Source of the DNA: Choanephora cucurbitarum
Taxonomy: Eukaryota; Mucoromycota; Mucoromycetes; Mucorales; Choanephoraceae
DNA: 64,000 nt
Reading direction: 5' to 3'
Assembly: GCA_025331435.1 (NCBI GenBank)
Contig: JAIWNI010000100.1
Coordinates: 1-64,000, forward strand
The notes under the pieces are model-generated. The model saw only the letters and a program-made list of their open reading frames with translations. It made no database searches and was not told where the DNA came from. This document shows, one piece after another, positions 12,701-24,591 of the stretch; the first letter of the stretch is position 1, and each line of letters begins with the position of its first letter. Made by a program: the position numbers and the translations under genes.

Positions 12701-13163
12701 TACTGGATCCCAGCGAAAAGCTGGTAAGTGTCTCATGTAAGCTATGAGACGAGGAAGTACCTCTAACTGTCGCTTTTTGTCAGCTTTGACAGTATATCTT
12801 ACGAGTGCTGCAATTGCTTGATGACTTTGTCGAGTCTAAATTAAACTGAAATGAGTACAAGTGGCAACTCAGTTGGTGTAAAATATATGCACATTTGCAT
12901 TACCATTGTACCCAATCCTGGGGCTTCATGCCTTGAAAGGATATCTGAGCCATCTTCCAAAGGAACAGTAGGACATTTGCTGAAAAGCTTTTGTATTTCA
13001 TCATTAGTTGCCTTTGCTCGAGAATCAGCAAGAGTTTCGGCTAACGCCAATAGGATTTGAGAATGCAAGTCGTATTGTCTAGTTTGAGTGATGGGAAAGG
13101 GCTTAATAATGCTTTGATAGTGGCAAATATAACATCTTCTTTTTACTTTCTCATATTCAACAT
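6702..13163 (-). CDS. STT4: Phosphatidylinositol 4-kinase type III alpha (Stt4)
   Basis: Ten exons on the minus strand: 13163-13147, 13078-12904, 12835-12691, 12602-12459, 12405-11837, 11773-11625, 11569-9813, 9753-8719, 8646-7793 and 7727-6702. The sum is 5871 nt, or 1956 aa, close to yeast Stt4 and human PI4KA. The first about 1400 residues are helical repeats. A PIK helical domain follows, then the C-terminal lipid kinase domain: FKVGDDCRQD near 1703, the catalytic loop DRHNGN near 1811, and the metal-binding HIDFGF near 1827. The protein ends NGIPY. It makes PI4P at the plasma membrane, normally within a complex with Efr3 and Ypp1/TTC7. The apparent frame break near 7727 is an intron (7728-7792) with a TGCTAAC branch site. 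The tiny first exon (MLNMRK or MRK) is the least certain part. The alignment of the N-terminus (DLHSQILLALAETLA) with the start of human PI4KA is from memory of the family. Confidence 0.95.
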
Positions 13164-13301
13164 AAAATGACAGAAATCAGCACAAGTAAACGAAAAAAAG
13201 AAAAAGTTTAAATGTCTGTTTTTCTAAAATATAGGTACAGTGTGACACAAGCAGTCAATATGTTTACCTATTTTGAGTAACTCTAACCGTGTCTTACTTT
13301 A

Positions 13302-14866
13302 TTAAGTGATAATCATTTTCATGTTTTCATAATACATTAACATGGGGTTCTCCCCGCTTCTAGTTGTTGTTCTTTCCACATCACCATATCGTTCACAGAA
13401 TTCGCGGTGAGTCATAACCTTAACCGATTTATCGTTGCCTGCTTTTGATCCTCGACACACCAGCAAATACATATCTCTTAATAACTCAAAGTTGGTAGGA
13501 AAGAATATATCAAACCAGCCAGGCTGCACCATGTATGTTGAACAAGGTACCATAGTACCTCTATATCTTGTTTGAACAACAGGCGCATCCACACCTTCTA
13601 CTGAATCAGGCAAACTAGAGAAGTCAGATAGTACAAGACGATGTTGAGGGAAATAGTTTTTGAGTGTCTCGAGCAACAAAAAGAGCTTAGTAGGGATGAA
13701 TTCGGCAGAAGTCATATTAGGTGCTAAAGGCAGCGATTGTAAACACTTGAGCCAAAATTGCTTTGCTAAAACTGGCGAGCGGTATCGAGTTTGATCACGT
13801 ACAGCTAGGTAACGGTTGATGAGTGCGTCATTGCCTACAGGCTCATATACTTCAGTGTATTCACCCTTGGCGTCTGTACTAACAAGAGCTTGATAAGGTT
13901 TTAAATGCTCAAGATCATATCGAATCAGGTCATGAGCGAAATTGTCCTATTCATTTGATACAACTATGAGTAAATACTAAAAGACAAGAGACTTGTCAAC
14001 TCACAATAACTTCCATGCCCAAAAAGAAGCACTGATCGGGCACATGGATATCCCAATCGAAAATACTCTTATTGATAATCTTTACACATTTGTGCTGATC
14101 TTTTGCATCTCTTACATCCTGTCGTTCCGACTGTCTCTCTGCAAGCTTGCCAGATATTTCAATAATGTTGTATTGTGTGCGCTTGTAGACTGCAGGTTCA
14201 TATTGTTGAATGTAGTCGAGAATATTCAACATGAGTGTACCATTACCAGCACCCATTTCGTAAATAATCAAGTCTTTGTGAGGGAACAGATTGAGTTTGT
14301 ATTCTGATACCAAGTACTTGGCAATTGCATAACCGTACCACGGCTGTTTTTTGGTATACATTTCAGATTCTTGACTACACATAGTTGCACGTATTACATT
14401 TATTTACCTTGAATAACTCTGTAGGCGTGTGCCACACTTGTCTTGCAACCTCATCCACTTCATCGGCATCTCCTTCGATGTCTTTATAAAGCTGCCCTAA
14501 GATGTTCATGAACTCCAAATGATCTCTCATGTTGTTGAAGTCAAAATCAGTCTCTGGCGAAAAAATTACAGCTTGCTTTGAGAAATAGCCGTAATTAGGG
14601 TTATAAAGAGAGTCATCGATAAAATCGCGTACTAACATCTTGTTGCATGTTGGTGGTTTTTTGTATTTAGCTGTGTCATAGGCTGTAAGACGTGGATAAT
14701 GTTGCCTTGATCGTTCTTCTGAAAGTTCCTCAGCTGAGGGTTGAAAAAAGGGAGAAAAGATGCCTGCTTTTGTATGTTGAAAGCGACGAGAAGCACTCGA
14801 AAAACGCGAGGGAGAGAAGGCTGTAAAAGACGTTCTCCAAAGCTTATGCTGAGTGGCTTTCAACAT
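13302..14866 (-). CDS. NDUFAF7/MidA-like protein arginine methyltransferase
   Basis: Three exons on the minus strand: 14866-14408, 14343-14005 and 13946-13302; total 480 aa. The N-terminus (MLKATQHKLWRTSFTAF, rich in Arg and Ser, few acidic residues) looks like a mitochondrial targeting peptide. The DUF185/MidA fold follows: RDFIDDSLYNPNYGYFS, then WHTPTELFKPWYGYAIAKY across the first intron. The S-adenosylmethionine motif YEMGAGNGT lies near residues 181-189, and GMEVIDNFAHDLIRYD spans the second intron. The human homologue dimethylates an arginine of a complex I subunit during complex I assembly in the mitochondrial matrix; the same role is inferred here. It lies 138 bp downstream of the STT4 start codon on the same strand. 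The intron 14344-14407 was fixed by family alignment at FK|PWYG. Confidence 0.9.
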
Positions 14867-15786
14867 AATGTCAAATAAGGTAAAAAAAAAGTATAATTTG
14901 CTAATTCTGTTTTCAAGTCGATTTTTTTCTCGGGGGTGTCAAACCTTATCAATTGTGGAGCCTTATCAAAAGGACTAAAGATGTAAGCTAAGCAAGCAGA
15001 CATTTGTTTATTGCATTGAGGTCAATTTTAAGGCGTAGTATTTCCTGCTTTGATTTACAAGTGCTACTCAGACCATATCCTATTTTTTTTTGGATGAAAG
15101 AAGGTTATTTGTAACTGTATCTTCATCACCTTCTTAAGCAAAATCATACTCTTATGGAAAAAGAAGCATCTGCTTTTTACGAGTATCTACTTCCAATTGT
15201 TGTCTATTTTTAATCTGGTCATGCACTTTATTTAGGAACTATGACACTTGCGCATGACAAACCATTGCCTTGTACTCAGTTTGTTAGTCAAGCCATTGAA
15301 AAAAGAAAGAAAAGAGGCCTTCTACTGCACGAATTTTTCTTTCTATTCTATTTTGTGTAAATGAAGCCTAATGTATACAAGGTCATGGCTGAGAAAGTTT
15401 CTTTGATCATAGTTGCAGTTCTGTTGAGCTTTCTTCGTGATGAGTCAACATCAGACCATAGACTTTCTGGACAGTTGACTTTTTTCATAGAAATCTAAGA
15501 ACCTGATAAAAGATGGTTTGCAGCAACATGTTGAGACTTATAGACCGCACAACTACACTAATTCTTCGATAGACTACAATCTTCAATTACAATGAACTTT
15601 CAAGGATATGATGTTCGTTTAAAGAGTAGATACCAAGAAATAAGCCGAAAGAAAAAGTAGATAGATGGTTCCAAAATATGATCAATGTTTTATTGTGTGA
15701 TTATAAATAATAGAGAAATAAGATACAGACTATAGAAACCATTCATACAGTAATAATAATTCTTTAACTAGACTATTGTAGTCGCC
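14867..15786. other. Intergenic, no gene seen
   Basis: AT-rich and with stops in all frames over short distances. It holds the presumed promoter of the NDUFAF7-like gene at the left and the 3' end of the WW-domain gene at the right. No repeat or RNA gene was recognised. Confidence 0.45.
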
Positions 15787-16410
15787 TTATAGTTCACCAA
15801 ATCCTCCATCACCAAAGCCTCCATCGTCGAAGCCTCCTCCATTGTCGAATCCTCCTCCATTATCAAATCCTCCACCGTCTCCGTAATAGTTGTTTTCAAT
15901 TATATCAGGATGGTCGTCTGACATAGCATCGCCTAACATGTAACCCAACATACCACCACCGAGACCAGCAGCAGCCATGGTACCGAAGCCGCCCATGCCA
16001 CCGCTCTGACCAAATCGACCGGTACGACCCGCTGCGGATTGTTGGATGTATTGAGGTTGCTGTTGATAATATGGCTGTTGTTGTTGATAATAAGGTTGTT
16101 GTGGTTGTTGTTGGTAATAAGGACGCTGTTGATAATTGGATTGGTTGTAAGAGTTATTTTCACCTCGATAGCTTGAGGGTTTGTCAGCTGGATGCTCCCA
16201 CTGACGTAACGCATTGGGTGTATACACATAGAAGAATCTGTTTGATTTGGGGTCATATTGGGATATCCAACCATTAGGTAAAGGCCTTGAATCTGGATTT
16301 ATATGTTCTTTTGGTGGAGAAGGTGGTGCATAATTGCTGGATGTATAAGGAGGTGGACCGCTTTGAAAACTTGGTTCAGGCGATTTCTTGTGTCGTGAAA
16401 ATAATCCCAT
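15787..16410 (-). CDS. WW-domain protein, Wwm1-like
   Basis: Single exon, 207 aa. A Pro-rich N-terminus (SGPPPYTSS, which contains a PPPY motif) precedes one WW domain at about residues 43-74 (LPNGWISQYDPKSNRFFYV), with both tryptophans (W48, W71) and the final proline. A Gln/Tyr-rich low-complexity region (QQQPYYQQQ) follows, then a Gly/Ala-rich hydrophobic patch (GGGMLGYMLGDAMSDDH), the block IIENNYYGD, and Gly/Phe/Asp repeats at the C-terminus. This order, including the ENNYYGD block and Gly-Phe-Asp tail, matches yeast Wwm1, a WW protein reported to bind the metacaspase Mca1. A role in protein quality control or stress is therefore possible but not shown. The own PPPY motif could bind its own or another WW domain. 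Confidence 0.85.
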   Translation of the reverse strand: MGLFSRHKKSPEPSFQSGPPPYTSSNYAPPSPPKEHINPDSRPLPNGWISQYDPKSNRFFYVYTPNALRQWEHPADKPSSYRGENNSYNQSNYQQRPYYQQQPQQPYYQQQQPYYQQQPQYIQQSAAGRTGRFGQSGGMGGFGTMAAAGLGGGMLGYMLGDAMSDDHPDIIENNYYGDGGGFDNGGGFDNGGGFDDGGFGDGGFGEL

Positions 16411-17610
16411 TTTTTTTAGATAATATAAAATTCAAAAATAAAATGAAAAGAAAAAGAGAAAAGACATGTATTGAGCAAAAGAGGATTTATGCCTTTTTTT
16501 TTTGGCTTGAGTGTCAAAACATTGGTCCATAGAATCTTGAAGTGTGGAGCTTGAGCTTAAAAGGGAAAGTTACCAAAAGAGATACTTACACTATGGAAAA
16601 GTGAGGTAATCACATTCTTCTATCATCAATCCAGGTGACGTATTCTGGACTAAACAGTAAAAAGGCAAAAGAAAAGTAACAATTGGTTCTCACTAATCAG
16701 GTAAGATTTACGATATGACATCATTAGATATCTATTCATGCGAAAGTCTTACAATCAGATTGCCTTTTTGAGTTAACATTAACTACTTTTTAAAGCTATA
16801 GCGTTCAATTTGAATTCTCTTATTTTCAGTATAGTTGCAGTCACACCGACACTAGATAAAGTATCGCCACTTTGTTATCAAAGAGAAACTGCGACATGTT
16901 AATATTAGCTCTTGTTTCATTGTAAAAAGCGAAAGCATCTGTTTTAGAATTTTATACAAAATTTTGCTGCAGTAATAAAAGCGATGATCGAAATCAAAGC
17001 TCACAATTGTATTCTTCATACAGCGCATATACTTGATTATCAAGTGTATTCGAATTGAAAGCTTTAAACCTTTGATGTAGTGATTGTAATTCTGTCAGCT
17101 CAGGTGTACAGAAAAAGGGAAAAACACCAGATATAGCTGCATGAGGTGAGAAAATAGATACTCCAAATAAGCTTTATTCTCTAGACATCAAACAAAAGGA
17201 TACTGATTCAGGTGATCGTGTGGTTTTAATCACCAAAAGCCCAGTAGTATGACACTCTCATGAAACTTATCACATCAACGCATTTTTCTTTTAAATAGCT
17301 CTAAACATCAATTGAGCAAAATGCTAACCAAGTCCCTTTACAATGCGAGCTCTTCAAGCGTCTGTAAACACAGTGTGTCGTATTTGATCCCTATCTTGAA
17401 AACATAAATCACATTACTGTGATTTCCATGCCTTTTATTTTCGTGTATGAATTGAAACATTCTACCAAACAAAGTAAATCGATTACTTTCGTTAATGTCC
17501 GTGCGTGCGAGAAAAATAAACAAAACTTCCAGAGTATGTCAAAAAGTAAATTTTCTTTCTTTTTTTTCCTCTTTTGTCTTAATGTCATAAATATTTATGA
17601 GGTTATTATC
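16411..17610. other. Intergenic, no gene seen
   Basis: About 1.2 kb of AT-rich DNA between two divergently transcribed genes, so it should carry both promoters. Open frames are short and unsupported. An in-frame extension of the receptor upstream of 17611 exists but looks like leader sequence. Confidence 0.45.
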
Positions 17611-20383
17611 ATGACAGATGATGACAGATATCCGGATATCGAAGACGCAAACTTTGATTTCACTGCTTCTCAATGGAAAAGTGTAGCTAATGCTGGACAT
17701 GCTGCTTCTATCATATCCTTTATTGCTAATTCTTGTGTGTTAGTAGTACATGGATTTATGAGCTGGCATCGACCTGCAGTGGTCAATCGACTATCGCTAC
17801 GAATGATTGTGTTCTCTTGTATATGCAATATGCTTTATTGTGCTAGTCAACTAGTCACAGACAATATCTCGGCTCAATCTGCTTCATGTCTTGCTCTTGC
17901 GTATGTAACTGTTGTATCTGATACAATGGCATGTATGTGCTTAGCAATGGTGGGTTTGAATTTAGTTATGATTTTTGTCTTAAAGGTTCCAAGATCTTTA
18001 AAGATTGAGATTGTCTACTACTTAGTCGTACTTTTGCTTGGTGTGATTGTGAGTGTAATTCCTCATACATTTGGAAATTCCGATGGCCTTAGAAACGATA
18101 AACCAGAAGTGTCATGCTGGTAAATCAATCAACATTTCGTTTCTTAATCAATGAACTTATTTTTGTTTCTTCTTTAGGTACTACTATTACTTTGATGGCC
18201 GAATGGTCCATATTTTCAACTGGGTACAGTTTCAAATGTAAAAAAGAAAGACTGGTCTCGTGTTGACATTTTTTTCTTTTTGATCTTTAGATGTGGTATT
18301 ATGGCTGTCTACTTTTCTCTTTACTTTTTGCAGCTATATGTGCAGCCATTTCAATTCGATTTGTTGTAAAAAAGCAACAAAATTATACCAGTGCCCTAAA
18401 TATGCGTCCAAGAAGAAATCAGAAGGATGTGGAATCAGTGGTTGTTCTTCGAAAGTACATGGACAAAAATATCGATGTATTTCAAAGAATTGCATTAAGA
18501 TGCATTTGCTACCCCTTAGGTGACTAAAAATCAAGCTGCACTTTACACTGACTCCTCTCATTAACCATTTTTCTTCAGTACCTCTTGTCTCCAAATCATG
18601 GGGGGTAGGAATAGAAATCGCAGCATCGCAACATGAGATTGTTCCTTACGCTGTGTTTGTGCTTGATCGGCTCTTTTCATGCTTATTAGGTAAATAGCTG
18701 TTTAGCTTGATATATTTGTATTAATGTGCTAACATGGTTCAACCAGGGTTTATGGTCAGCTGCATCTATTTCACAGATCCAGCTATTAATGCTGTGTTCA
18801 AAGAATTTATCGACAGTATAAAATCCATCTATGTTTATGACTACTATTCTATTCGATATTACTCTACTACAGCTCAACCAGCACCAAAGTTAGCCAAGAT
18901 GGTAGTTAAGTTCAAAGATATAGGTGATACTTCAGAGCTTTTGAATCAGGCTCGGTGTCGATATCTTAGTCAAGGTAGTGCAGATGCATCCAATAACGAT
19001 AAGCATGATGAACATTCTCAAGAACAATCGATACCTTCAATAAAGCTAACAAAGATCCACGGAAGACAGGCAAATGAAGTCTTTTCTGACGATGAGCCAT
19101 ACAGTATTGTCACAGCAACAACCAAAGACGGACATTCGTTTTTGCTAGACAATTATTTAGAAGATCATGCCAAAAGATTGCTGTACAACAGCAAAAAAAG
19201 ATACAAAGACATTCCTATGCGATATTTAGGCAACACTTCTGCCCTGGCAAAAAGCAAAAGCGAATTAACAGGTGATGAACCAGTTGATTATCAAAACCTC
19301 TCAAGCTATAGAAAGGAATCCGAAAATATCGAAACATTACAGGCGTTTGATTTTCCATTATTAGCCAAAATGATACATTGGTCCTTGATACATCTTTTTT
19401 GTGTGAAGCCCCATAATCCAGGAAGAAAAGAACTTCGAACTCGGAATGAAAATGCTAGCCACTTTGCTAAAGCAAGCCTTAGCAATGAAAATAGCGTTTC
19501 ACTCGAGCAGAGTGTTTTAGCTGATGACTCGAACGAAACAGCTTCGACTTCCATATTTTCTCCCAATTTCGATTTCGATGCTAGACACAATTTCAAAGAG
19601 AAGAGCATCGATAGCTTAAAGAGAACCTGTAGCGCACATATAGATCAATCTCCACCAATTCATCCTTTGCGACGAGCTTCTATCGCTGTAACATGTGCTC
19701 AGTCATTCTGGAATCAAGAAAAACTACCTCTAGTACAGCAAAAGCCAGGTACCGCATCAAGGCAGCCTACCATTCAAAGCTCAATTAAACACAAAGAGTC
19801 GATGTCATTGAGTCGAGAAGACCAAAACACACCAACTCCTTGCTTACGACCAACAAGACCAGTATCAAATGAAAACTTTAGTTCAAATGAGTCTTTAACA
19901 TCCAAGACTTCGTATAGAAAAGAATTGACAGATGTAGGGAGAGTTACTCAACCAGATCCTGTAGTCGAATTTCCTGTTCAATTATCGCCGCGACCAAAAT
20001 CTCAGTACACCCCTCTACAATCCCTTGAGTACATAAAGAAGACTCAAGGAAAGAAGAAGTTTTTGGAAACAACCGCAATAGAAAACCCTGCTGACACAAG
20101 TTGGCATAGTCCACGAGCTTTTGGTCATGTCAGTGATATTACTAGCAATTCGAGAGCATCCCGTTCATACAATGGGTCCTATCCAATTCAGAGGCTATAT
20201 GTAGATAACGCCAAAAGAAGAGCCTCAAGTGGTGTAGCACGCATTGATAGCAAAAAGCATAATCTTCTAAATTATCAGAACAATCAGTCTGACATACATA
20301 TCGTTGATATGTTTGGATTACATGATCTGAAAGAGAGAATGATCATGCAAAAAGAAATAGCCGATGATATTGAGCATTTGTGA
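17611..20383 (+). CDS. Seven-transmembrane receptor with long Ser/Thr-rich tail
   Basis: Five exons: 17611-18119, 18178-18223, 18291-18519, 18579-18689 and 18747-20383; total 843 aa. Seven hydrophobic segments fall near residues 30-50, 61-82, 93-124, 131-153, 187-212, 252-276 and 282-308. They read, for example, ASIISFIANSCVLVVHGFM and LLLGVIVSVIPHTF. A short acidic N-terminus precedes them. The remaining about 520 residues are cytoplasmic in this topology, rich in Ser, Thr, Lys and Gln, and hold many basic-Ser phosphorylation-like sites (KRTCSAH, RRASIAV, RRASSG). The layout fits a fungal G-protein-coupled receptor of the cAMP-receptor-like/Gpr1-like type, but the ligand and exact class cannot be told. 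The ATG at 17611 was chosen because it gives a short hydrophilic N-terminus. An upstream in-frame ATG at 17536 would add a Phe-rich stretch that looks like leader DNA. Confidence 0.85.
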
Positions 20384-21751
20384 TCCTCTATTAAAATTAA
20401 TTCATAAATGTCATTTATGGAAAGGTGCTACAATCTCTATGAAACGCCTTATATGCTTTGCTTTCAGTATTATAAAGCGATGATTCTTTTCGTTCTTGAT
20501 AAGCCTCTAATCTTGAGGGAAAGAACTGTGTTGCGTAACCAGTTCAGACGATAGGAGTATGTACTCTGCGTCTGTAGCATTCCCAGCCTTTCGCTCTTTT
20601 CTTATCCACAAAATTACGCTTAAACAAATTTAACTACCCATTTTTCTTTTAATGTGCTCTGTAAACTCAGGCGACACTCTTTGTTTCTTGTTCTCTTTAT
20701 TACCGATTTTCTTAGATCACTTGAGGTTGCTCCAAAAATAGCTAACTCCTTGAGTAGCACATTAATTAACATCTCGAATAAGAAGAACTTACGGGGACCA
20801 GTGTAATCATATTTTTTTGATATGTTCTTTGTGCTCATTAGCATATTTTAAAGGATGAGTTGGCAACACAGAGTCATTGGTTAAGCAAAGAAGGATCAAG
20901 TCTGATGTTTTTTGTCATTGCCTGATAACGCTCGGATTCTGGATCTCCAAACTTCATTATCTAGTTTAGATTTATTAAATCATATGCGATGATTCATAGA
21001 CATGAAAGAAATACTGACATGCTCGCAAATGTTGTGGGTCGAGCGAATATGCCAAGCTGTTCCTGTTACAGTTACTCGGTTACTCAGATTGGGAGGTCGA
21101 GTAGAAAAAAACATATGACTTCAACCCGCACCAAAACAAATGGCATTACATGAGACTACTTGGTTTTGAAGTATGGCCTTACAAAGAACAAATGATTGCT
21201 TATACTTTGGCTAATTTTAGACAATCAAAAGCGATTTAAGAAGAGGTATACTTATTTCTAAAGCTATTGAATACGTATTGGATGGGGGCAAGAATAAAGT
21301 GGCAGCTGGGTTCTTGATACAATCTAAGTAATCTATGCAACGGAATCTACAATTAATGAAAATAAATTGAATTGCTCCTGGTTTGAAGGCAATTGTTTTT
21401 ATAAGTTATCTTAGATGATAGTATGTTTCTTCGTTGCTACCACAATGACAGGTTTATTACTATGACAGCATAAACTCTACAGGCTAAACTTATCTCATTT
21501 ACCGTCTCCATGCTATCACTAATGAGAAAGCTTATTAGATTCTTGAAGAGTTGTATGCTTTCATGAGAGTCAATCAGAATTAAGGCTTTTGGCATTCATT
21601 AGACACAAGTAGTTATGGCAATTAGAGAAAAACCAGGTAACATGCATTTCTTGTATCTTATCCCACCTATTATTGGTTCCATCCAAATATATATTCTTTA
21701 CTATTTTTTTTCTTTACTTGCCTTCTTCTTTTTGCTTCTCTTTTTCTTTAT
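20384..21751. other. Intergenic, no gene seen
   Basis: About 1.4 kb between convergent genes. Short open pieces near 21170-21260 may be coding relics, but no frame exceeds chance length and no splice joins were found. Confidence 0.4.
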
Positions 21752-22974
21752 TTAGCTATCATCTTCATCAGACGATAGATCCATATCCACACTCTGGTCA
21801 TCAGTTATAATCGTTGGTTTGTTTGTCAATGGAATGTAATTCATAGAGTTGTTTTGGTTGTATTCTTCCCATTGCCATGTCTGATTTCTCCAATAATCCT
21901 CCCATTGCTGCTGGTAATCTAACTGCTGTTGATATGCATTTAACTGCTGATAATAATCATTTAGCTGCTGCTGCTGACAATGCCAATCTGTATCTTGCTG
22001 TGCTGAAGGTAAGCTGAGTCCAGGATATTCCACTGTTTGTTTGTTATGTGATGAATCAAAACAATTGTGTTTATCTGTATTTGGTACTTCTTCTTCGTTT
22101 CCATCACCATCATATATTTTCAGTAGGGGATCATCTTCTCTTTCCATATAGCCTGGCGGATATCCATAGTATCGCATGTTGGCGTAATAAGGTGGTTCTT
22201 CGCCATTTTTCAGAATCCCTAATGCTTCCTTTAGGTTATCTGACAATCGACCAGGCTCAAAATGAAGGAGCGGAGGTGAATCGAAAAGACTACGTGCATG
22301 ATTTTCTCGGAGTTCGCGTTTTTTTCTTGAGATGCGAGACATGTTCTTTGGTAAGGGACAGTTTGCTACTCCATGTTCTGTTGAACCGCAATTGAAACAT
22401 TCTACTCCTGTATTGGCAAGATATCTAAATACGCAGCATGTTTTCAAGTACAGAATTGTCAGTCATGGAGAAAAAGAAAGAAACAACAGACTTACAAATC
22501 ATCGAAGTTTCGTTTTCCGAGTGGTTCTATATCCAACAAATCATATTGGTAGGCTGAACGTTTTTTCTCAACGTCTTGAGCTTGGACTCTAGTATGTTCA
22601 TTATCAATGTAAAACTTTCCATTATCGTATAAGACAGGTAAAACCTCATCAAAAACGTCACCTTGGTCTTGGTCTTCTGGTTGCATAAAACCATAAGGAT
22701 TTGTCTCGAAGAAGTGAGCAAGTTCTTTCAATCCGACTCGAGAAACGTCACTGTTCCAATTAAAACGGTTTTGTTTGTCTAAGGGTATGCAATGAGCGAG
22801 ATATTCAACTGGATATTGGTTTAACACGACTGCCATGTTGCGTAAGAGATCAAGAGAGACAAGTCCATCTTTAGGTGTTTCGGTGATTCTGACAAGAAAT
22901 TTGTCTCCGTATTTATCAGGAGTTTTCAGGACATTATAAAGGCTATCCAAAGCTTGTTGTCGTAGAAAAGACAT
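21752..22974 (-). CDS. CCHC zinc-knuckle and PSP-domain protein (ZCCHC8-like)
   Basis: Two exons on the minus strand, 22974-22496 and 22424-21752, total 383 aa; the intron is 71 nt. A zinc knuckle (ECFNCGSTEHGVANCP) lies near residues 168-183. A PSP domain follows at about 190-250: FEPGRLSDNLKEALGI, then PPYYANMRYYGYPPGY. This knuckle-plus-PSP pair is the signature of ZCCHC8 and related spliceosome or nuclear-exosome adaptors, so a nuclear RNA-processing role is likely. The first about 160 residues (KFLVRITETPKDGLVSLDLL) are not recognised. The C-terminus has Gln/Tyr repeats and ends in an acidic tail (DMDLSSDEDDS). The gene is divergent from the carrier gene, with 385 bp between start codons. 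Confidence 0.85.
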
Positions 22975-23359
22975 GAGAAATAAACGCGATGCAGTAGAAG
23001 AGTATCTTTAATCACACCAAAGTTAAACTCAGGGAAAGGTTTATACTTCATCGTTTTTTTTTTCACTGGTTGAGTTTAGAACTATTTGCACGCCTAATTT
23101 GGTATGTTTAGACAACTTCGATTTTCTTTATCTTTCGGTACTAATTTTGGCCGGATTTTTTTAATCCAAATCACTATCATTTTGCTCTAAAATTGACCCT
23201 GGATTCTTTTCCGTTTCCTTTTTTCTTTTTTGCTTTATTTCGATAAGAAGAAAGCAGCCAAAGTGCTAGCGAAGACAAAAGCTATTCACACATTGTCATA
23301 ATAGAACCGCACATAAAAAGAGCATAAGCTGCTTCCTTACATTCTTTCTTAGAGTCATA
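22975..23359. promoter_or_regulatory. Shared divergent promoter region
   Basis: 385 bp between the start codons of the ZCCHC8-like gene (minus) and the mitochondrial carrier (plus). It is rich in T and pyrimidine tracts. Both genes must take their core promoter from here; no individual site could be named. Confidence 0.5.
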
Positions 23360-24591
23360 ATGTCTGTCAAAGACTTTAGGTAAGCAAGAAAAATGCTGTT
23401 TTAGGAAATCCAAGACTCATAATTTTTTTTCTTAATGTAGAGACAGCCATGTTGATGTTGGCAACCATAGTAACAGGCAGCACTTACTCCAAGGTATGCC
23501 TGATCGAGTTTGATCTGGCTTCCTTCCTTCTCATCTTTATCATTTTCTATATTCAGCCAATAGGACAATAGTAGCTGCATCCAGTGCGGCAGTGACTTCA
23601 GTTTTGGCAGGATTTCCCGTAAGCCATATTCATTTAACAGTTTACAGCCGTTATTCATATAGTTTCAAAAAAAAATGCACTAGTTCGATTCAGTCAAGAC
23701 TCGCATGCAAACGCACTATTACAAGTCGATTTTGGACTGTGTCAAAGTGACGTATGCCGAAGAAGGTGCGCGCGGATTTTTTCGTGGTATGATCCCACCT
23801 CTTGTTACCGTCAGTATTATCAAATCAGTGTCATTCTCAATCTATGAAGGAACCAAAGGCTATTTGCTGCAGCATGGATCTCAATTTGATAATCTAAGTT
23901 CAGTTGCGAAGGTAGCCTCCATTGGTGGAGGTGTCAGTGGTGCTTTTATTGGTATCCTCAGTTGTCCTTTAGAGCTTGTTAAGATACAGCGTCAGTTAGA
24001 GCAGATGATGTTGAAGAGTCAAATCGAGGCTGGCAGTCTATCTGCATCAGAGGCTAGTTTGGCGCAATCTTCGACTAGCTGGAATGCTGTTCAACAAATA
24101 GTGAAACGTAAAGGAATTTTTGGACTTTGGAGTGGATTAGGCTGTCATTCAGGTTGGATTATGCTTATGTTTTACGACTTATTTGTACTAATCCCCTAAC
24201 TTTAGCTCGAGATGCACTTGGCACAAGCATATACTTTGGAGGTTATGAATCGATGAAGTTCTTGTTGTCGAAGCAGCAGACAGAAGGAGGAGCAACAACA
24301 GGACCCTTAGTTCATTTCATGTCTGGGGGATTCTGTGGTATTCTTAGTTGGTTGTTTGTTTTTCCAGTGGATGCTATCAAGACAAACCTACAAAAGGACA
24401 TTATGATGCCTCAACCTAAATACAATGGTGTGCTTGACTGTGCTAAACATTTGGTTAAAAAGAATGGCATCAAGAGCCTTTATAGAGGTCTTAATGTGAC
24501 ACTTCTTCGAGCTTTCCCTATTCATTCACTTAATTTTCTAGTTTATGAGCAGGTTCTCAAATCGATACCACCTTTGCCTCCCACTTCTTAA
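23360..24591 (+). CDS. Mitochondrial carrier (SLC25) family transporter
   Basis: Four exons: 23360-23379, 23564-23618, 23684-24152 and 24206-24591; total 309 aa, the usual carrier length. All three carrier repeats keep the P-x-D/E-x-x-K/R signature: PFDSVKTR at about residue 25, CPLELVKIQR in the second repeat, and FPVDAIKTN in the third. The protein should sit in the inner mitochondrial membrane with six helices. The first exon encodes only MSVKDFR, joined across a 184-nt intron whose acceptor was chosen by phase and by the expected start of helix 1 (TIVAASSAAVTSVLAGFP). The last intron begins with GTTGGA, a weak donor, but the join restores a carrier-like reading (GLWSGLGCHSARDALGTS). Substrate unknown; acylcarnitine or amino-acid-type carriers are the nearest by general appearance. 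Confidence 0.9.
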
